From G963702155 sp963702155 (lineage in GTDB: Bacteria > Pseudomonadota > Alphaproteobacteria > Micavibrionales > Micavibrionaceae): a DNA stretch of 64,000 nucleotides. Position numbers and translations under genes: made by a program. The stretch covers positions 930,001-994,000 of the forward strand of contig OY969717.1 of the NCBI GenBank assembly GCA_963702155.1. The letters are read 5' to 3'. The stretch's first letter is position 1, and every line of letters starts with the position of its first letter. The notes below the pieces were generated by a model that saw nothing but the letters and a program-made list of their open reading frames with translations, was not told the DNA's origin and did no database searches. Positions 55,348 through 64,000 of this stretch are shown here, piece after piece.

Positions 55348-57093
55348 TTACAAATCAACAAACACGTGTGTTTCTGCCTTACCGCCGCCATGCGTAACGG
55401 CGCCCCCACGGGCAGGTTGTACTAATTTTGCATATTTTTCTAACGCCCCTGATTGATAATTTGATGTGCGCGGTTTCCATACCGCGCGGCGCTCTTCAAT
55501 TTCCTCATCACTTAAATCCACATCCATAGTGCCTTTATCTGCATCAATACGTATCGTATCACCATCTTGTATCAACCCGATCATACCGCCTAATGCGGCT
55601 TCAGGGCCCACATGCCCAATACAAAAGCCGCGTGTACCGCCTGAAAAACGTCCATCTGTAATAAGCGCAACCTTGCCGCCGGTACCCTGCCCGTAAAGCG
55701 CTGCAGTGGTGGATAACATCTCCCGCATACCCGGCCCGCCAACCGGCCCCTCATAACGAATAACAAGCACATCACCTTCTTTATACGCACGCTCCTGCAC
55801 AGCCTTAAAACAGGCATCTTCCCCATCAAAAACCCGCGCCGGCCCTTCAAAAACTAAATTTTCCATGCCTGCAATTTTTACAATCGCCCCATCCGGTGCC
55901 AAATTGCCTTTTAGGCCAACAACTCCGCCCGTTTCATAAATAGGCGATTTGACCGGATAAACAACATCCTGTCCCTCTGGCAAACGTACACCCTCCAAAT
56001 TCTCGGCCAGCGTTTTACCCGTAACCGTGATACAGTCCCCATGCATATATCCATGATCCAGCAATTCTTTAATCACAATACCCACCCCGCCAACATCAAA
56101 TAAATCCTTGGCAACATATTGCCCGCCAGGACGCAAATTCGCAATATATGGTGTTTTCTTGAATCTTTCGGCCACGGCAAACAAATCAAAATCAATACCG
56201 GCCTCATGTGCAATCGCTGGCAAATGAAGCGCCGCATTGGTTGAACCGCCCGTTGCCGCAACAATCGCCGCCGCATTTTCTAACGCCTTTCGCGTTACAA
56301 TATCGCGTGGGTAAGGCCCACCATTTCGTATGAGCGCGGCAACCGCCTCCCCTGATGCACGCGCATATTCATCACGAGACTCGTATGGCGCCGGTGCGCC
56401 TGCAGAATTTGGCAACGCCAAGCCCATAGCTTCACTGACACACGCCATAGTGTTGGCTGTAAACTGCCCGCCGCATGCCCCCGCCGATGGACACGCCACA
56501 CATTCTAACTCGTGCAAATCCTCGTCCGACATCTCGCCCGTTGCATGTTTACCAACCGCTTCAAAAACATTGACAACATCTACATCTTTACCGCGAAATT
56601 TTCCGGGTAGAATTGTTCCACCATACATAAAAACACTCGGCACATTCAGGCGAATCATCGCCATCATCATACCCGGCAAAGATTTATCGCACCCCGCAAG
56701 CCCTACAAGGGCATCATAACAATGCCCGCGCATAGTCAATTCAACCGAATCCGCGATACAGTCCCGCGAAACAAGCGATGACCGCATCCCCTCATGCCCC
56801 ATCGCAATCCCGTCTGTAACCGTAATGGTTGTAAATTCGCGCGGCGTAGCCTTACCCGCTTTGACTCCAATTTTAACCGCCTGCGCCTGCCTTGAAAGCG
56901 CGATATTACACGGCGCAGCCTCATTCCAGCACGTCGCAACCCCGACTAGCGGCTGATGAATCTCTTCTTCCGTCATCCCCATTGCGTAGTAATAAGAGCG
57001 ATGAGGCGCGCTTTTCGCCCCTTCGGTTACATACCGGCTCACAAGCCTATCTTTGTTCCAGCCATTAGGGTGCGCGCGCGATTTATTAAACAT
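55348..57093 (-). CDS. ilvD: Dihydroxy-acid dehydratase
   Basis: Third common step of valine, leucine and isoleucine synthesis; an iron-sulfur lyase. The 581-residue length and the motifs ACDKSLPG-type GCDKSLPGMMMAM and CPSAGACGGQFTANTM carry the cluster cysteines. FIGHVGPEAALGG-type residues are at the end. The length is shorter than the 616 residues of E. coli IlvD and resembles the group that often carries [2Fe-2S], but the cluster type is not proved by sequence. A hairpin terminator lies upstream of its start. No other ilv gene is in the window. Confidence 0.95.
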   Translation of the reverse strand: MFNKSRAHPNGWNKDRLVSRYVTEGAKSAPHRSYYYAMGMTEEEIHQPLVGVATCWNEAAPCNIALSRQAQAVKIGVKAGKATPREFTTITVTDGIAMGHEGMRSSLVSRDCIADSVELTMRGHCYDALVGLAGCDKSLPGMMMAMIRLNVPSVFMYGGTILPGKFRGKDVDVVNVFEAVGKHATGEMSDEDLHELECVACPSAGACGGQFTANTMACVSEAMGLALPNSAGAPAPYESRDEYARASGEAVAALIRNGGPYPRDIVTRKALENAAAIVAATGGSTNAALHLPAIAHEAGIDFDLFAVAERFKKTPYIANLRPGGQYVAKDLFDVGGVGIVIKELLDHGYMHGDCITVTGKTLAENLEGVRLPEGQDVVYPVKSPIYETGGVVGLKGNLAPDGAIVKIAGMENLVFEGPARVFDGEDACFKAVQERAYKEGDVLVIRYEGPVGGPGMREMLSTTAALYGQGTGGKVALITDGRFSGGTRGFCIGHVGPEAALGGMIGLIQDGDTIRIDADKGTMDVDLSDEEIEERRAVWKPRTSNYQSGALEKYAKLVQPARGGAVTHGGGKAETHVFVDL

Positions 57094-57144
57094 AAGGGTA
57101 CAATCCTGTTATTATTATTTTACAAACCCTACATCACAACAAAA

Positions 57145-57167
57145 AAGCAGGCTTTTCAAGCCTGCTT
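57145..57167 (-). terminator. Terminator between the PH-domain genes and ilvD
   Basis: Perfect 10-bp arms AAGCAGGCTT / AAGCCTGCTT enclose a 3-nt loop. On the minus strand a TTTTTT-containing run follows, so it should end the PH-domain gene transcript before ilvD begins. ilvD then needs its own promoter in the 50 bp between this stem and its ATG. Confidence 0.88.
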
Positions 57168-57218
57168 CAGTAATTTTCTTTGAAAAAAATAATAAAATCA
57201 ATTCAAACAAAAATACAA

Positions 57219-57719
57219 TTATATACGCTGCTTACTCTCAAATTCAGAATTTAGCGTCATCTCATTATACGCCTTGCGTATTTCCACACCATTTGAAACA
57301 TAAGGGATCGCAATAACGCGGTTTCCCGTCCCCGATACAATCACATTGGAATATCCCATAATAAATCCGGTGGGCATCCGCTCAAGTTCTACACTTTCGA
57401 TCTTGCTAAAATGAATATCCACTACATCCACCTGTAAAATTCCGTACCGCACAAATATTCGCTTATTTGTCAAAACCATAAGCAGTATCGAACGGCGCAA
57501 CCATGAAATCGCTCCCATAATAAACGATACAAGTATAAGCAACATGCCAAGCTCAAACACAAGTAAACCCAGCAAAACACCAAGTATAAAAACGGCAACA
57601 ACCTGCCAGAAAATAAACATGCTGATATGCGCTATTTTCAAAACCTCTTCGCCTTCAATCAACCGGTCATTAATTGCGTCCAGCGTCGTACCCTTTGCTT
57701 TCATATCTTCAATCGTCAT
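57219..57719 (-). CDS. Bacterial PH-domain (bPH_2) membrane protein
   Basis: A 166-residue protein. Two hydrophobic segments (about residues 30-52 and 54-75) precede a PH-like domain: LLMVLTNKRIFVRYGILQVDVVDIHFSKIESVELE and GYSNVIVSGTGNRVIAIPYV. This is the bPH_2 / YdbS-like layout. Function is unknown; membrane or protein docking is suspected for such domains. Its start overlaps the stop of the second PH-domain gene by 4 bp, so the pair is coupled and may act as a complex. Confidence 0.83.
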   Translation of the reverse strand: MTIEDMKAKGTTLDAINDRLIEGEEVLKIAHISMFIFWQVVAVFILGVLLGLLVFELGMLLILVSFIMGAISWLRRSILLMVLTNKRIFVRYGILQVDVVDIHFSKIESVELERMPTGFIMGYSNVIVSGTGNRVIAIPYVSNGVEIRKAYNEMTLNSEFESKQRI

Positions 57720-58246
57720 ATAGATCTCGCTTTTTCTATGGCCTGTCTAAAATTAATCGGCGCATCAATCGGCGGTAAAACAACTTCACCAATACCCATA
57801 CCGCGCACTGCTACGCGCCCGTAATCAAACAAACGGCCCCAAATGGATTGTAAAACATTTACCCCTTCAATGCGATCAACGCTCATCTCACCCACTTGCC
57901 GCGCAATAAGCCCGCGTTTGTAAACCAGACGTGTATTTGTAATGGCAATCTCAGTGGTCGCCTTCACAACCATCATCTGTGCAAAGCTCAGCAAACCCAT
58001 AACAAAAACAATAAAGGAAAATATACGTAGGCCCGGATGTAAATAAGGAATAGCCTCCAGCCAATTTACACCAGCTGGAAACTTGCCCAATTGTTTATAC
58101 ATAAAAACCGACGCTACAATAACAAGAATACTGCCGACCATACCCCAGAAAATCGCCAAAAACGCCTGCACCGTATACATCCAGTGAAATTCGCCAATAT
58201 GTACAATTTCCTCATTAGGGCCGAGAGATTGTTGGATATAAAGCAT
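57716..58246 (-). CDS. Bacterial PH-domain (bPH_2) membrane protein
   Basis: A 176-residue protein with two hydrophobic segments (about residues 25-50 and 70-92), then VKATTEIAITNTRLVYKRGLIARQVGEMSVDRIEGVNVLQSIWGRLFDYGRVAVRGMG, the bPH_2 signature. First gene of a two-gene unit with the next PH-domain gene. The two share the order of elements but are only distantly similar, suggesting an old duplication. I saw nothing in the 202 bp upstream except an unremarkable AT-rich stretch. Confidence 0.85.
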   Translation of the reverse strand: MLYIQQSLGPNEEIVHIGEFHWMYTVQAFLAIFWGMVGSILVIVASVFMYKQLGKFPAGVNWLEAIPYLHPGLRIFSFIVFVMGLLSFAQMMVVKATTEIAITNTRLVYKRGLIARQVGEMSVDRIEGVNVLQSIWGRLFDYGRVAVRGMGIGEVVLPPIDAPINFRQAIEKARSI

Positions 58247-58448
58247 ACATAAATCCTAAAAAAGTAAACAGATTTATAGTGTAGCCCGACCCCCTACAAT
58301 AAGGCAACTATTGATGTAAAAAATTGAAATTATAGTTAAATTAGAAAGCTTTCGGTTTCAAAACTGCCAAGCGCATGCGCACTCAAAAATACGTAAGCAT
58401 TATTAAAGTGCAAAATAAGGATTTTTTAAGGCTTTTAAAATGGAATGA

Positions 58449-59528
58449 TTATTGGTCGCCAAATGATATGCCGAGTGATCTGGCGGTATGCATCAAAGTG
58501 CTGTCCGGATCAACAACACGGCATTTTGCAATCGCATCCTCCAAAGGGACGGCAACCGCTTTTGTACTCTGCCAGGCGACCATGTGATTGTATGTGCCCT
58601 CTTTGACCAGATCCACGGCCTTGACACCTAATGCTTGCGCCAGAACACGGTCGCTCCATGTCGGGCTACTACCACGTTGCACATGTCCAAGAACGGTAAC
58701 ACGTGTTTCAAATCCGGTGGCTTCCGCTATTTGCAACCCAAGCGCCGCGCCAACTCCGCCATAACGGGTTTCACCACCATGATAAACAACTTGCCGCGTT
58801 TCGCCATCCGGCGCTTTTGCGGCTTCAGATACAACAACAAGGGCAAAATTACGCCCCTCTTCTTTAACCGATTTAATCTTCCGCGCAATATGCTCCAATT
58901 TATATGGCACTTCAGGGATCAAAATCACATCCGCCCCGCCGGCAATACCCGCAGCAACAGCAATATGCCCCGCATCACGCCCCATAACTTCCAAAACCAT
59001 AACCCGGTCATGTGAAGCCGCAGTGGGTTGCAAACGATCAAGAGCCTCCGTTGCAACCATCACGGCTGTATCATATCCGACTGAAAAATCCGTCATCGCC
59101 AAATCATTATCAATTGTTTTTGGCACGCCGACAAAATTAATACCGCCCTGCTTGGTCAAACGACTTAAAATTGCAAAACTCCCATCACCGCCAATACCAA
59201 TGACCGCTTCCACACCAAGCTCTTTAAACGCATCCACAATCTCGCCAGAGCGATCTTTAATCGTGCCATCATCCATTGGGTATTCAAACGGGTTCTTACT
59301 ATTTGTCGTACCCAAAATCGTACCACCACGGCGCAAAACAAATCCGTCAAAATCGTTAGGCGTTAAATTACGCACACGATAAGGCGTTTCCAATAAGCCG
59401 GCTGTACCGTTTTCTAAACCTATAACGTCCCATCCTAACATATGAGAGCGATGCACAACCGCCCGCATAACCGCATTTAAACCGGCGCAGTCACCACCAC
59501 TTGTCAAAATTGCTATCTTTTTAGTCAT
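58449..59528 (-). CDS. pfkA: 6-phosphofructokinase, ATP- or PPi-type unresolved
   Basis: Phosphorylates fructose 6-phosphate in glycolysis. The 359 residues include TSGGDCAGLNAVMR at the N-terminus, GIGGDGSF (112-118) and VGVPKTIDNDL (133-143), and MGRDAGHIAV. The residue at the first donor-specificity position is Gly116 (E. coli Gly104), as in ATP enzymes; the second is Lys137 (E. coli Gly124), as in PPi enzymes. This Gly/Lys pair occurs in mixed or group III enzymes, so the donor needs testing. Glycolysis in this organism otherwise cannot be judged from the window. Confidence 0.92.
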   Translation of the reverse strand: MTKKIAILTSGGDCAGLNAVMRAVVHRSHMLGWDVIGLENGTAGLLETPYRVRNLTPNDFDGFVLRRGGTILGTTNSKNPFEYPMDDGTIKDRSGEIVDAFKELGVEAVIGIGGDGSFAILSRLTKQGGINFVGVPKTIDNDLAMTDFSVGYDTAVMVATEALDRLQPTAASHDRVMVLEVMGRDAGHIAVAAGIAGGADVILIPEVPYKLEHIARKIKSVKEEGRNFALVVVSEAAKAPDGETRQVVYHGGETRYGGVGAALGLQIAEATGFETRVTVLGHVQRGSSPTWSDRVLAQALGVKAVDLVKEGTYNHMVAWQSTKAVAVPLEDAIAKCRVVDPDSTLMHTARSLGISFGDQ

Positions 59529-59711
59529 GAGTACTATCCAGTCATGTTAGTTTAGAGTTTTATAATTTTTCCAAAAATCGACACGACTTTAAAGAAAATG
59601 AATAGAAAGTATAGTGTTTTCTCCAAACAACATGAATTTTTATGTTATAAAGTGAGACAAAATATGGTAGGATCCTGTTTTAAAACATTTAAAAACTTAT
59701 AAAAAAATCAT

Positions 59712-59915
59712 ATGCAAGATCGCGAAGAACTTTTACAAAAACTTGGTGAATATAAAGCCGAGCATGAAGCCCTTGATGAAATGTTAGAGCGTGTAACCTC
59801 TGATGGGCAGCCAGTAAACCTTTTTAAAGTGCAGACTTTAAAGAAGAAAAAACTCTGGCTTAAAGACATGATCAAAAAAATTGAGAGCGATCTGATTGAT
59901 GATATCATCGCATAA
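59712..59915 (+). CDS. DUF465 (YdcH-like) small coiled-coil protein
   Basis: A 67-residue protein with the DUF465 pattern: a first helix LGEYKAEHEALDEMLERV and a second LKKKKLWLKDMIKKIES, both strongly amphipathic. No molecular role is established for the family. It is frequently next to purE/purK in Alphaproteobacteria, as here. The last five codons and the stop are part of a 29-bp tandem duplication that continues into the intergenic region. Confidence 0.85.
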   Translation: MQDREELLQKLGEYKAEHEALDEMLERVTSDGQPVNLFKVQTLKKKKLWLKDMIKKIESDLIDDIIA

Positions 59916-59955
59916 AATCTTTATAAGATGATATCATCGCATAAAATCTTTATAA
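59898..59955. repeat. Two tandem 29-bp direct repeats with an internal palindrome
   Basis: Positions 59898-59926 and 59927-59955 are identical. Each copy starts with the perfect palindrome GATGATATCATC and ends CTTTATAA. The first copy overlaps the last codons and stop of the DUF465 gene; the second lies 46 bp before the purE ATG. A recent slippage or duplication explains the exact identity, but two palindromes one repeat apart could also be operator sites for purE. Confidence 0.95.
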
Positions 59956-60001
59956 ATAGCGAAATTCTATAATACATAAACTATTCTAACGTATAAATCT
60001 T

Positions 60002-60499
60002 ATGACGCATAATCACCCAAATCCTCATGTCGGTATTATTATGGGCTCCCAATCCGATTGGGAAACCATGAAACACGCCCACGAAATCCTCCATAATTTT
60101 GATATCCCGCATGAGGTAAAAATAGTATCTGCCCATCGCACGCCGGATCGTATGGTTGAATACGCCAAAACAGCTAAAGGTCGCGGTATAAAAGTAATCA
60201 TCGCGGGCGCGGGCGGCGCGGCACATTTACCGGGCATGACAGCGGCATTAACCCCCCTGCCCGTTTTGGGCGTTCCGGTTGAAAGCAAAGCTTTAAGCGG
60301 TCATGACAGCCTCTTATCAATCGTACAAATGCCCGGCGGCATCCCTGTCGGAACACTCGCAATTGGTAAGGCAGGCGCAAAAAATGCCGGTCTCCTCGCC
60401 GCCGCAATTTTGGCCGCCTTTGATACGGATTTATCTGAAAAGCTTGATGAATACAGAACCGCACAAACCCAATCCATTGAAGATACCCCAAAGGATTAA
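60002..60499 (+). CDS. purE: N5-carboxyaminoimidazole ribonucleotide mutase
   Basis: A 165-residue class I PurE, converting N5-CAIR to CAIR in purine synthesis, the product step after PurK. Motifs are [62 protein letters not shown] and [21 protein letters not shown] residues. A TATAAT at 59968-59973 may be its -10 element. The 202 bp between this gene and purK contain no clear gene, although one frame reads as coding-like. Confidence 0.96.
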   Translation: MTHNHPNPHVGIIMGSQSDWETMKHAHEILHNFDIPHEVKIVSAHRTPDRMVEYAKTAKGRGIKVIIAGAGGAAHLPGMTAALTPLPVLGVPVESKALSGHDSLLSIVQMPGGIPVGTLAIGKAGAKNAGLLAAAILAAFDTDLSEKLDEYRTAQTQSIEDTPKD

Positions 60500-60701
60500 A
60501 TCACGTTATAACCATGTAGAGTATGCGCGTGACAATGGCGTCTGCCTTACGCAATTGCGGGTAAAAAGCGACGCGGCCCGTGCTGAAACCAGATTATATA
60601 TAATACAACAGAACAAAGCTGATTAAAAAAACCCGCTTAAAAAACATTCAATCCCAAAACTTGATCTTGAACTTAAAGAAAAAACCTTTAAAAACGACAT
60701 C

Positions 60702-61775
60702 ATGGAAACAAATTCAAAAACCCTTGGCATTCTTGGCGGCGGACAGCTCGGCATGATGAGCGCACAAGCGGCCAAAAAACTCGGTATCAAAACTGTAATC
60801 CTGACCCCCGAAGAAAACAGCCCCGCCAGCTACGAAGCAACAGAAACCATAATCGCCGCCTATGATAATCAGGAAAAGCTCGAAGAATTCGCATCAAAAT
60901 GTGATGTTATAAGCTACGAGTTTGAAAATATACCTTTAAAAACAGTGCGCTATTTAAAAAACTTAAAACCTGTTTATCCTGATGACATCTTATTAGAGAT
61001 CGCACAGGATCGAATTAAGGAAAAAACCTATTTAAATGCACATAATATTCCAACCGCACGTTGGGCTGAAATTAAAAATACGCAAGATATCGAAAATATT
61101 CTTAAACTCTGGAAAACACAGCAATGTATCTTAAAAACGACCCGTTTTGGTTATGATGGTAAAGGTCAAGTTTTTATACGAAACGAATCAGAAATCATTC
61201 AAGCCATTGATAAACTAAAAGATTACACAATAATTGCCGAGGAAGTCATTGATTTCGATTGTGAAATATCCGTTATTGTTTCACGTGAAACAAAAGGGGA
61301 ACAAATCGTTTATACACCTATTTTAAACGATCATAAAAACCATATTTTATCCAAATCAACCGCGCCTGCAAATTTATCGCCGAAACTTGAAAAACAAGCC
61401 ACCAAAATAGCTATTAACCTCGCAAATGCTGTAAATCTTGTCGGCGTATTGGCCTTAGAAATGTTTGTTACAAAAGACGAACGCATATTGGCAAACGAAA
61501 TCGCTCCACGCCCTCATAATTCCGGCCACTGGACAATCGATGCATGCGAGGCTTCACAATTCGAAAACCACGTGCGTAGCGTTTGTGGCCTGCCCTTAGC
61601 TTCCCCAAACCAGCATAGCACAGCAGAAATGATAAACCTGATCGGTGACGACATAAACAATATTGCTCAATACAAAAACAACCCAAATGCTCATATTCAT
61701 CTTTATCATAAAAAGGATGTGCGCAAAGGGCGAAAAATGGGTCATGTTACAATCATAAAACCCAATAAAGTATAA
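60702..61775 (+). CDS. purK: N5-carboxyaminoimidazole ribonucleotide synthetase
   Basis: An ATP-grasp enzyme of 357 residues that carboxylates AIR with bicarbonate and ATP, supplying PurE. N-terminal GILGGGQLGMMSAQAAKKLG, CDVISYEFENIP, the ATP-grasp core TTRFGYDGKGQ and ILANEIAPRPHNSGHWTIDACEASQFENHVR are all as in the family. Same strand as purE, with a 202-bp gap, longer than usual for a coupled pair. Confidence 0.96.
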   Translation: METNSKTLGILGGGQLGMMSAQAAKKLGIKTVILTPEENSPASYEATETIIAAYDNQEKLEEFASKCDVISYEFENIPLKTVRYLKNLKPVYPDDILLEIAQDRIKEKTYLNAHNIPTARWAEIKNTQDIENILKLWKTQQCILKTTRFGYDGKGQVFIRNESEIIQAIDKLKDYTIIAEEVIDFDCEISVIVSRETKGEQIVYTPILNDHKNHILSKSTAPANLSPKLEKQATKIAINLANAVNLVGVLALEMFVTKDERILANEIAPRPHNSGHWTIDACEASQFENHVRSVCGLPLASPNQHSTAEMINLIGDDINNIAQYKNNPNAHIHLYHKKDVRKGRKMGHVTIIKPNKV

Positions 61776-61802
61776 CGAATAAATCAAAAAAGGATTAAAA
61801 AC

Positions 61803-63197
61803 ATGACCAATACACGTACAGAAAGCGATTCTATAGGAACAATAGAAGTTGAAAACGATAAATATTGGGGCGCGCAAACACAGCGCTCACTTAAAAACTT
61901 CGATATTGGCATAGAAAAAATGCCCGCCCCGCTCATCCGCGCGCTTGGCATTCAAAAAAAATCTGCCGCACTCACAAATATGTCACTTGGTTCATTGGAT
62001 AAAAACATCGGCGAATATATTATAAAGGCGGCAGACGAAGTCATAAACGGGTCATTGGCGGCTGAATTTCCACTGTCTGTATGGCAAACCGGTTCCGGCA
62101 CACAAAGCAATATGAACGCGAATGAAGTAATCTCAAACCGCGCTATTGAAATGATGGGCGGTGAGCGCGGCTCAAAAACGCCGGTTCACCCCAATGATCA
62201 TGTGAATATGAGCCAGTCATCTAACGATACATTCCCGACCGCTATGCATATTGCCGCGGTGGAGGAAATACACCACAATCTTTTCCCTGCCCTCGAAGAT
62301 CTACATAAAGAATTGGACAAAAAAGTAGAAAAATTCGCAAAAATCGTAAAGAACGGCCGCACGCATCTGCAAGATGCAACGCCATTAACTTTGGGACAAG
62401 AATTTTCCGCCTACTCTAAACAAATTGAAAACGGTATAAAGCGGGTAAAAGACACGCTACCGCGCCTTTATCAACTGGCACAAGGCGGTACAGCCGTCGG
62501 CACTGGTATAAATTCAAAAGAAGGATTTGCCGAACAATTTGCAAAAAACGTATCCGACATTACTGACCTACCCTTTATAACGGCTGAAAACAAATTCGAA
62601 GCGCTTGCCGCACATGATGCTATGTTAGAAACATCTGGCGCACTCAACGTGCTCGCAACAAGTTTAATGAAAATCGCAAATGATATACGCCTGCTCGGCT
62701 CTGGCCCTCGCTCTGGTATCGGTGAAATTATACTGCCCGCAAATGAACCGGGGTCGTCCATCATGCCGGGCAAGGTCAATCCAACGCAGTGTGAAGCTTT
62801 AACAATGGTATGCGCGCAAGTGATGGGCAACCACATGGCCGTTACAATTGCAAATTCAAATGGTCATTTGGAACTAAACGTATTTAAACCTGTTATTATT
62901 TACAACGTGCTTCAATCTATTAGCCTTATAAGCGATAGCGCCCGCAGCTTTACGCAAAACTGCGTTATCGGTATCGAGGCCAATGAGGCACGCATCAAAA
63001 ACTTGATGCAAAACTCACTAATGCTTGTCACGGCCCTTAACGCGCATATTGGCTATGACAATGCAGCCAAGATCGCAAAAAAAGCCTATAATGAAGGCAC
63101 AACGCTAAAAGAAGCGGCCCTCGCGCTCGACCTTGTAACGGCTGAACAGTTTGACGCATGGGTCAATCCGCTCAACATGGTAAACCCCGCAAAATAG
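61803..63197 (+). CDS. fumC: Class II fumarate hydratase
   Basis: Oxygen-stable, iron-free fumarase of the TCA cycle; a 464-residue homotetramer subunit. It has [50 protein letters not shown], and the superfamily signature [17 protein letters not shown] with the active Ser/Lys loop. AAGGA lies eight bases before the ATG. It follows purK by 27 bp and precedes the RHH_4 gene by 25 bp, an arrangement common in Alphaproteobacteria. Confidence 0.97.
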   Translation: MTNTRTESDSIGTIEVENDKYWGAQTQRSLKNFDIGIEKMPAPLIRALGIQKKSAALTNMSLGSLDKNIGEYIIKAADEVINGSLAAEFPLSVWQTGSGTQSNMNANEVISNRAIEMMGGERGSKTPVHPNDHVNMSQSSNDTFPTAMHIAAVEEIHHNLFPALEDLHKELDKKVEKFAKIVKNGRTHLQDATPLTLGQEFSAYSKQIENGIKRVKDTLPRLYQLAQGGTAVGTGINSKEGFAEQFAKNVSDITDLPFITAENKFEALAAHDAMLETSGALNVLATSLMKIANDIRLLGSGPRSGIGEIILPANEPGSSIMPGKVNPTQCEALTMVCAQVMGNHMAVTIANSNGHLELNVFKPVIIYNVLQSISLISDSARSFTQNCVIGIEANEARIKNLMQNSLMLVTALNAHIGYDNAAKIAKKAYNEGTTLKEAALALDLVTAEQFDAWVNPLNMVNPAK

Positions 63198-63222
63198 GCT
63201 TAAACAAAATCAAGAACATATC

Positions 63223-63429
63223 ATGAAAAAACGTTCTGTTATGATCGCCGGACATGCGACAAGTATCGCTATGGAAGAAGAATTCTGGGATGAATTAAAG
63301 TCAATCGCGGGTCAAAAAAAACTATCCCTCAATGCGCTTGTAACAGAAATTGATCAGCAAAAAACAGATAAAGGCCAAAACAATTTATCCAGCGCAATCC
63401 GTGTTTACATTCTTAAATCTTTAAAATAA
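63223..63429 (+). CDS. Ribbon-helix-helix (RHH_4) protein
   Basis: A 68-residue protein of the RHH_4 family: KRSVMIAGHATSIAMEEEFWDELKSIAGQKKLSLNALVTEID, the strand-helix-helix layout of Arc-type DNA-binding domains, with a short basic C-terminus. It is conserved beside fumC in Alphaproteobacteria; its target is not established. Downstream it converges with the AsmA-family gene. Confidence 0.88.
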   Translation: MKKRSVMIAGHATSIAMEEEFWDELKSIAGQKKLSLNALVTEIDQQKTDKGQNNLSSAIRVYILKSLK

Positions 63430-63478
63430 GACACGCATTTGCATTTATAGTTTGCGTCATAATGTATCGCATCTGAGG

Positions 63479-64000
63479 CTATTGCAAAAGCCCTTCTAAA
63501 ATATCAAGGACTGCATCTTCGGGTTTAAATTCCTTTGGAGCTTGCTTTGTATCAGGCGCGGGTATCTCGGCCGGCGGTTCATCTTGCGCTTTATTTGATG
63601 CATCATCAGCATTATCATTTTGCGGCACATAAACAGGCTCCGGTTTTTTCCGGCTTGGCAAACCAAGCGTTTCGCCTAACGTACCGCCCAAAGTTTCACC
63701 TAATTTATCACCGATAAAATCATTTAATTTGCGATTCAATTTCCGCGATAGATAATCATTAAGCGCGCCTTGCGCAAAAGTTTGCCCCGGATTATCAAGT
63801 GGACCATTTAAGTTAACTGTAAACGGCGGAACATCATCCCTATTTTTAACCGTAATTTTATGCGCCGTATCAAGGCGCCATTTTACCAAATCAACCTGCC
63901 CTGTTGTTTCAATCATTGCCGTAGGACCATCCAGAACAACGCGATTCAATGTGGCAATACCTTGATTGACCGTATATTGACCATCCAACGTATTAAAAAC
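63479..64000 (-). CDS. AsmA-family protein, C-terminal part (runs off the window)
   Basis: The frame is open to the window edge, so at least 173 residues of the C-terminus are seen. DGQYTVNQGIATLNRVVLDGPTAMIETTGQVDLVKWRLDT is the AsmA_2 pattern, close to the end of the beta-rich groove. Beyond it comes a low-complexity tail with a repeated LGETLGG / LGETLG segment and a Pro/Asp/Glu-rich stretch ending DILEGLLQ. AsmA-family proteins bridge the two membranes and are linked to phospholipid transport. The start lies outside the window. It is the second AsmA-like protein here, with the YdbH-like gene at 5.8 kb. Confidence 0.82.
   Translation of the reverse strand, partial: VFNTLDGQYTVNQGIATLNRVVLDGPTAMIETTGQVDLVKWRLDTAHKITVKNRDDVPPFTVNLNGPLDNPGQTFAQGALNDYLSRKLNRKLNDFIGDKLGETLGGTLGETLGLPSRKKPEPVYVPQNDNADDASNKAQDEPPAEIPAPDTKQAPKEFKPEDAVLDILEGLLQ

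Noticed and set aside
60303..60626. Second open frame overlapping purE and extending past it
   Set aside because: The part inside purE is a frame shadow; only the tail after 60501 is kept as a low-interest observation.
1..64000. CRISPR arrays, insertion sequences, prophage, toxin-antitoxin or restriction genes
   Set aside because: No regularly spaced repeats, transposase or integrase motifs, or phage structural genes are visible anywhere in the window.

Overview
The window reads as a stretch of core chromosome from a low-GC, free-living, motile alphaproteobacterium. The gene order supports this: bamE / cytochrome bc1 chaperone / yceD / rpmF / plsX / fabH / ihfA / merR, then nusB / ribH / ribBX / ribE / ribD / nrdR / glyA / rpiB, hemB beside an LdtR-like MarR regulator, purE-purK beside a DUF465 gene, and fumC followed by an RHH_4 gene. 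Retention of the encoded G-1:C73 pair in tRNA-His argues against the large alphaproteobacterial clade that lost it. A Micavibrio-like or deep Rhodospirillales-like lineage is plausible but is only an inference; no rRNA is present to settle it.

Layout. 1-20.2 kb: tRNA-Leu and tRNA-His, glutamine synthetase, a YciA-type thioesterase, topoisomerase IV subunit B with an overlapping YdbH-like AsmA-fold gene, an SLC13 transporter, LptD, an RhlE-type helicase, hisI, a divergent zur / MerC-like membrane protein pair, recJ, hom and a small lipoprotein. 20.2-31.6 kb: PHA synthase, two orphan genes (one with a plausible CheD-like fold), a gamma-carbonic anhydrase, rplM-rpsI, cutA, tRNA-Pro, and the lipid/ribosome cluster merR to yceD with bamE. 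31.6-37.8 kb: riboflavin biosynthesis with nrdR, glyA and rpiB. 37.8-39.1 kb: a two-gene islet of unknown function with good promoters. 39-50.6 kb: glutaryl-CoA dehydrogenase, LdtR-like regulator, hemB, motAB, a DinB-like protein, a frameshifted parC, recO, and an Ldh_2 / aspartate dehydrogenase pair. 50.6-64 kb: a histidine phosphatase, folK-folP, two peptidoglycan enzymes, ilvD, paired bacterial PH-domain proteins, phosphofructokinase, purE-purK, fumC and the end of an AsmA-family gene.

Functional themes. Envelope building is well represented: LptD, BamE, two AsmA-like proteins, an L,D-transpeptidase with a DUF882 partner and an LdtR-like regulator. So are cofactor and amino-acid synthesis (riboflavin, folate, haem, homoserine, branched chain, purines) and carbon storage. 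I found no mobile element, CRISPR array, prophage or defence system, and no clear new multi-gene system. The items most worth a second look are the one-base disruption of parC, the CheD-like orphan at 23.6 kb, the palindrome over the promoter of the orphan at 22.2 kb, the zur-linked membrane protein, and the 29-bp tandem repeat upstream of purE.
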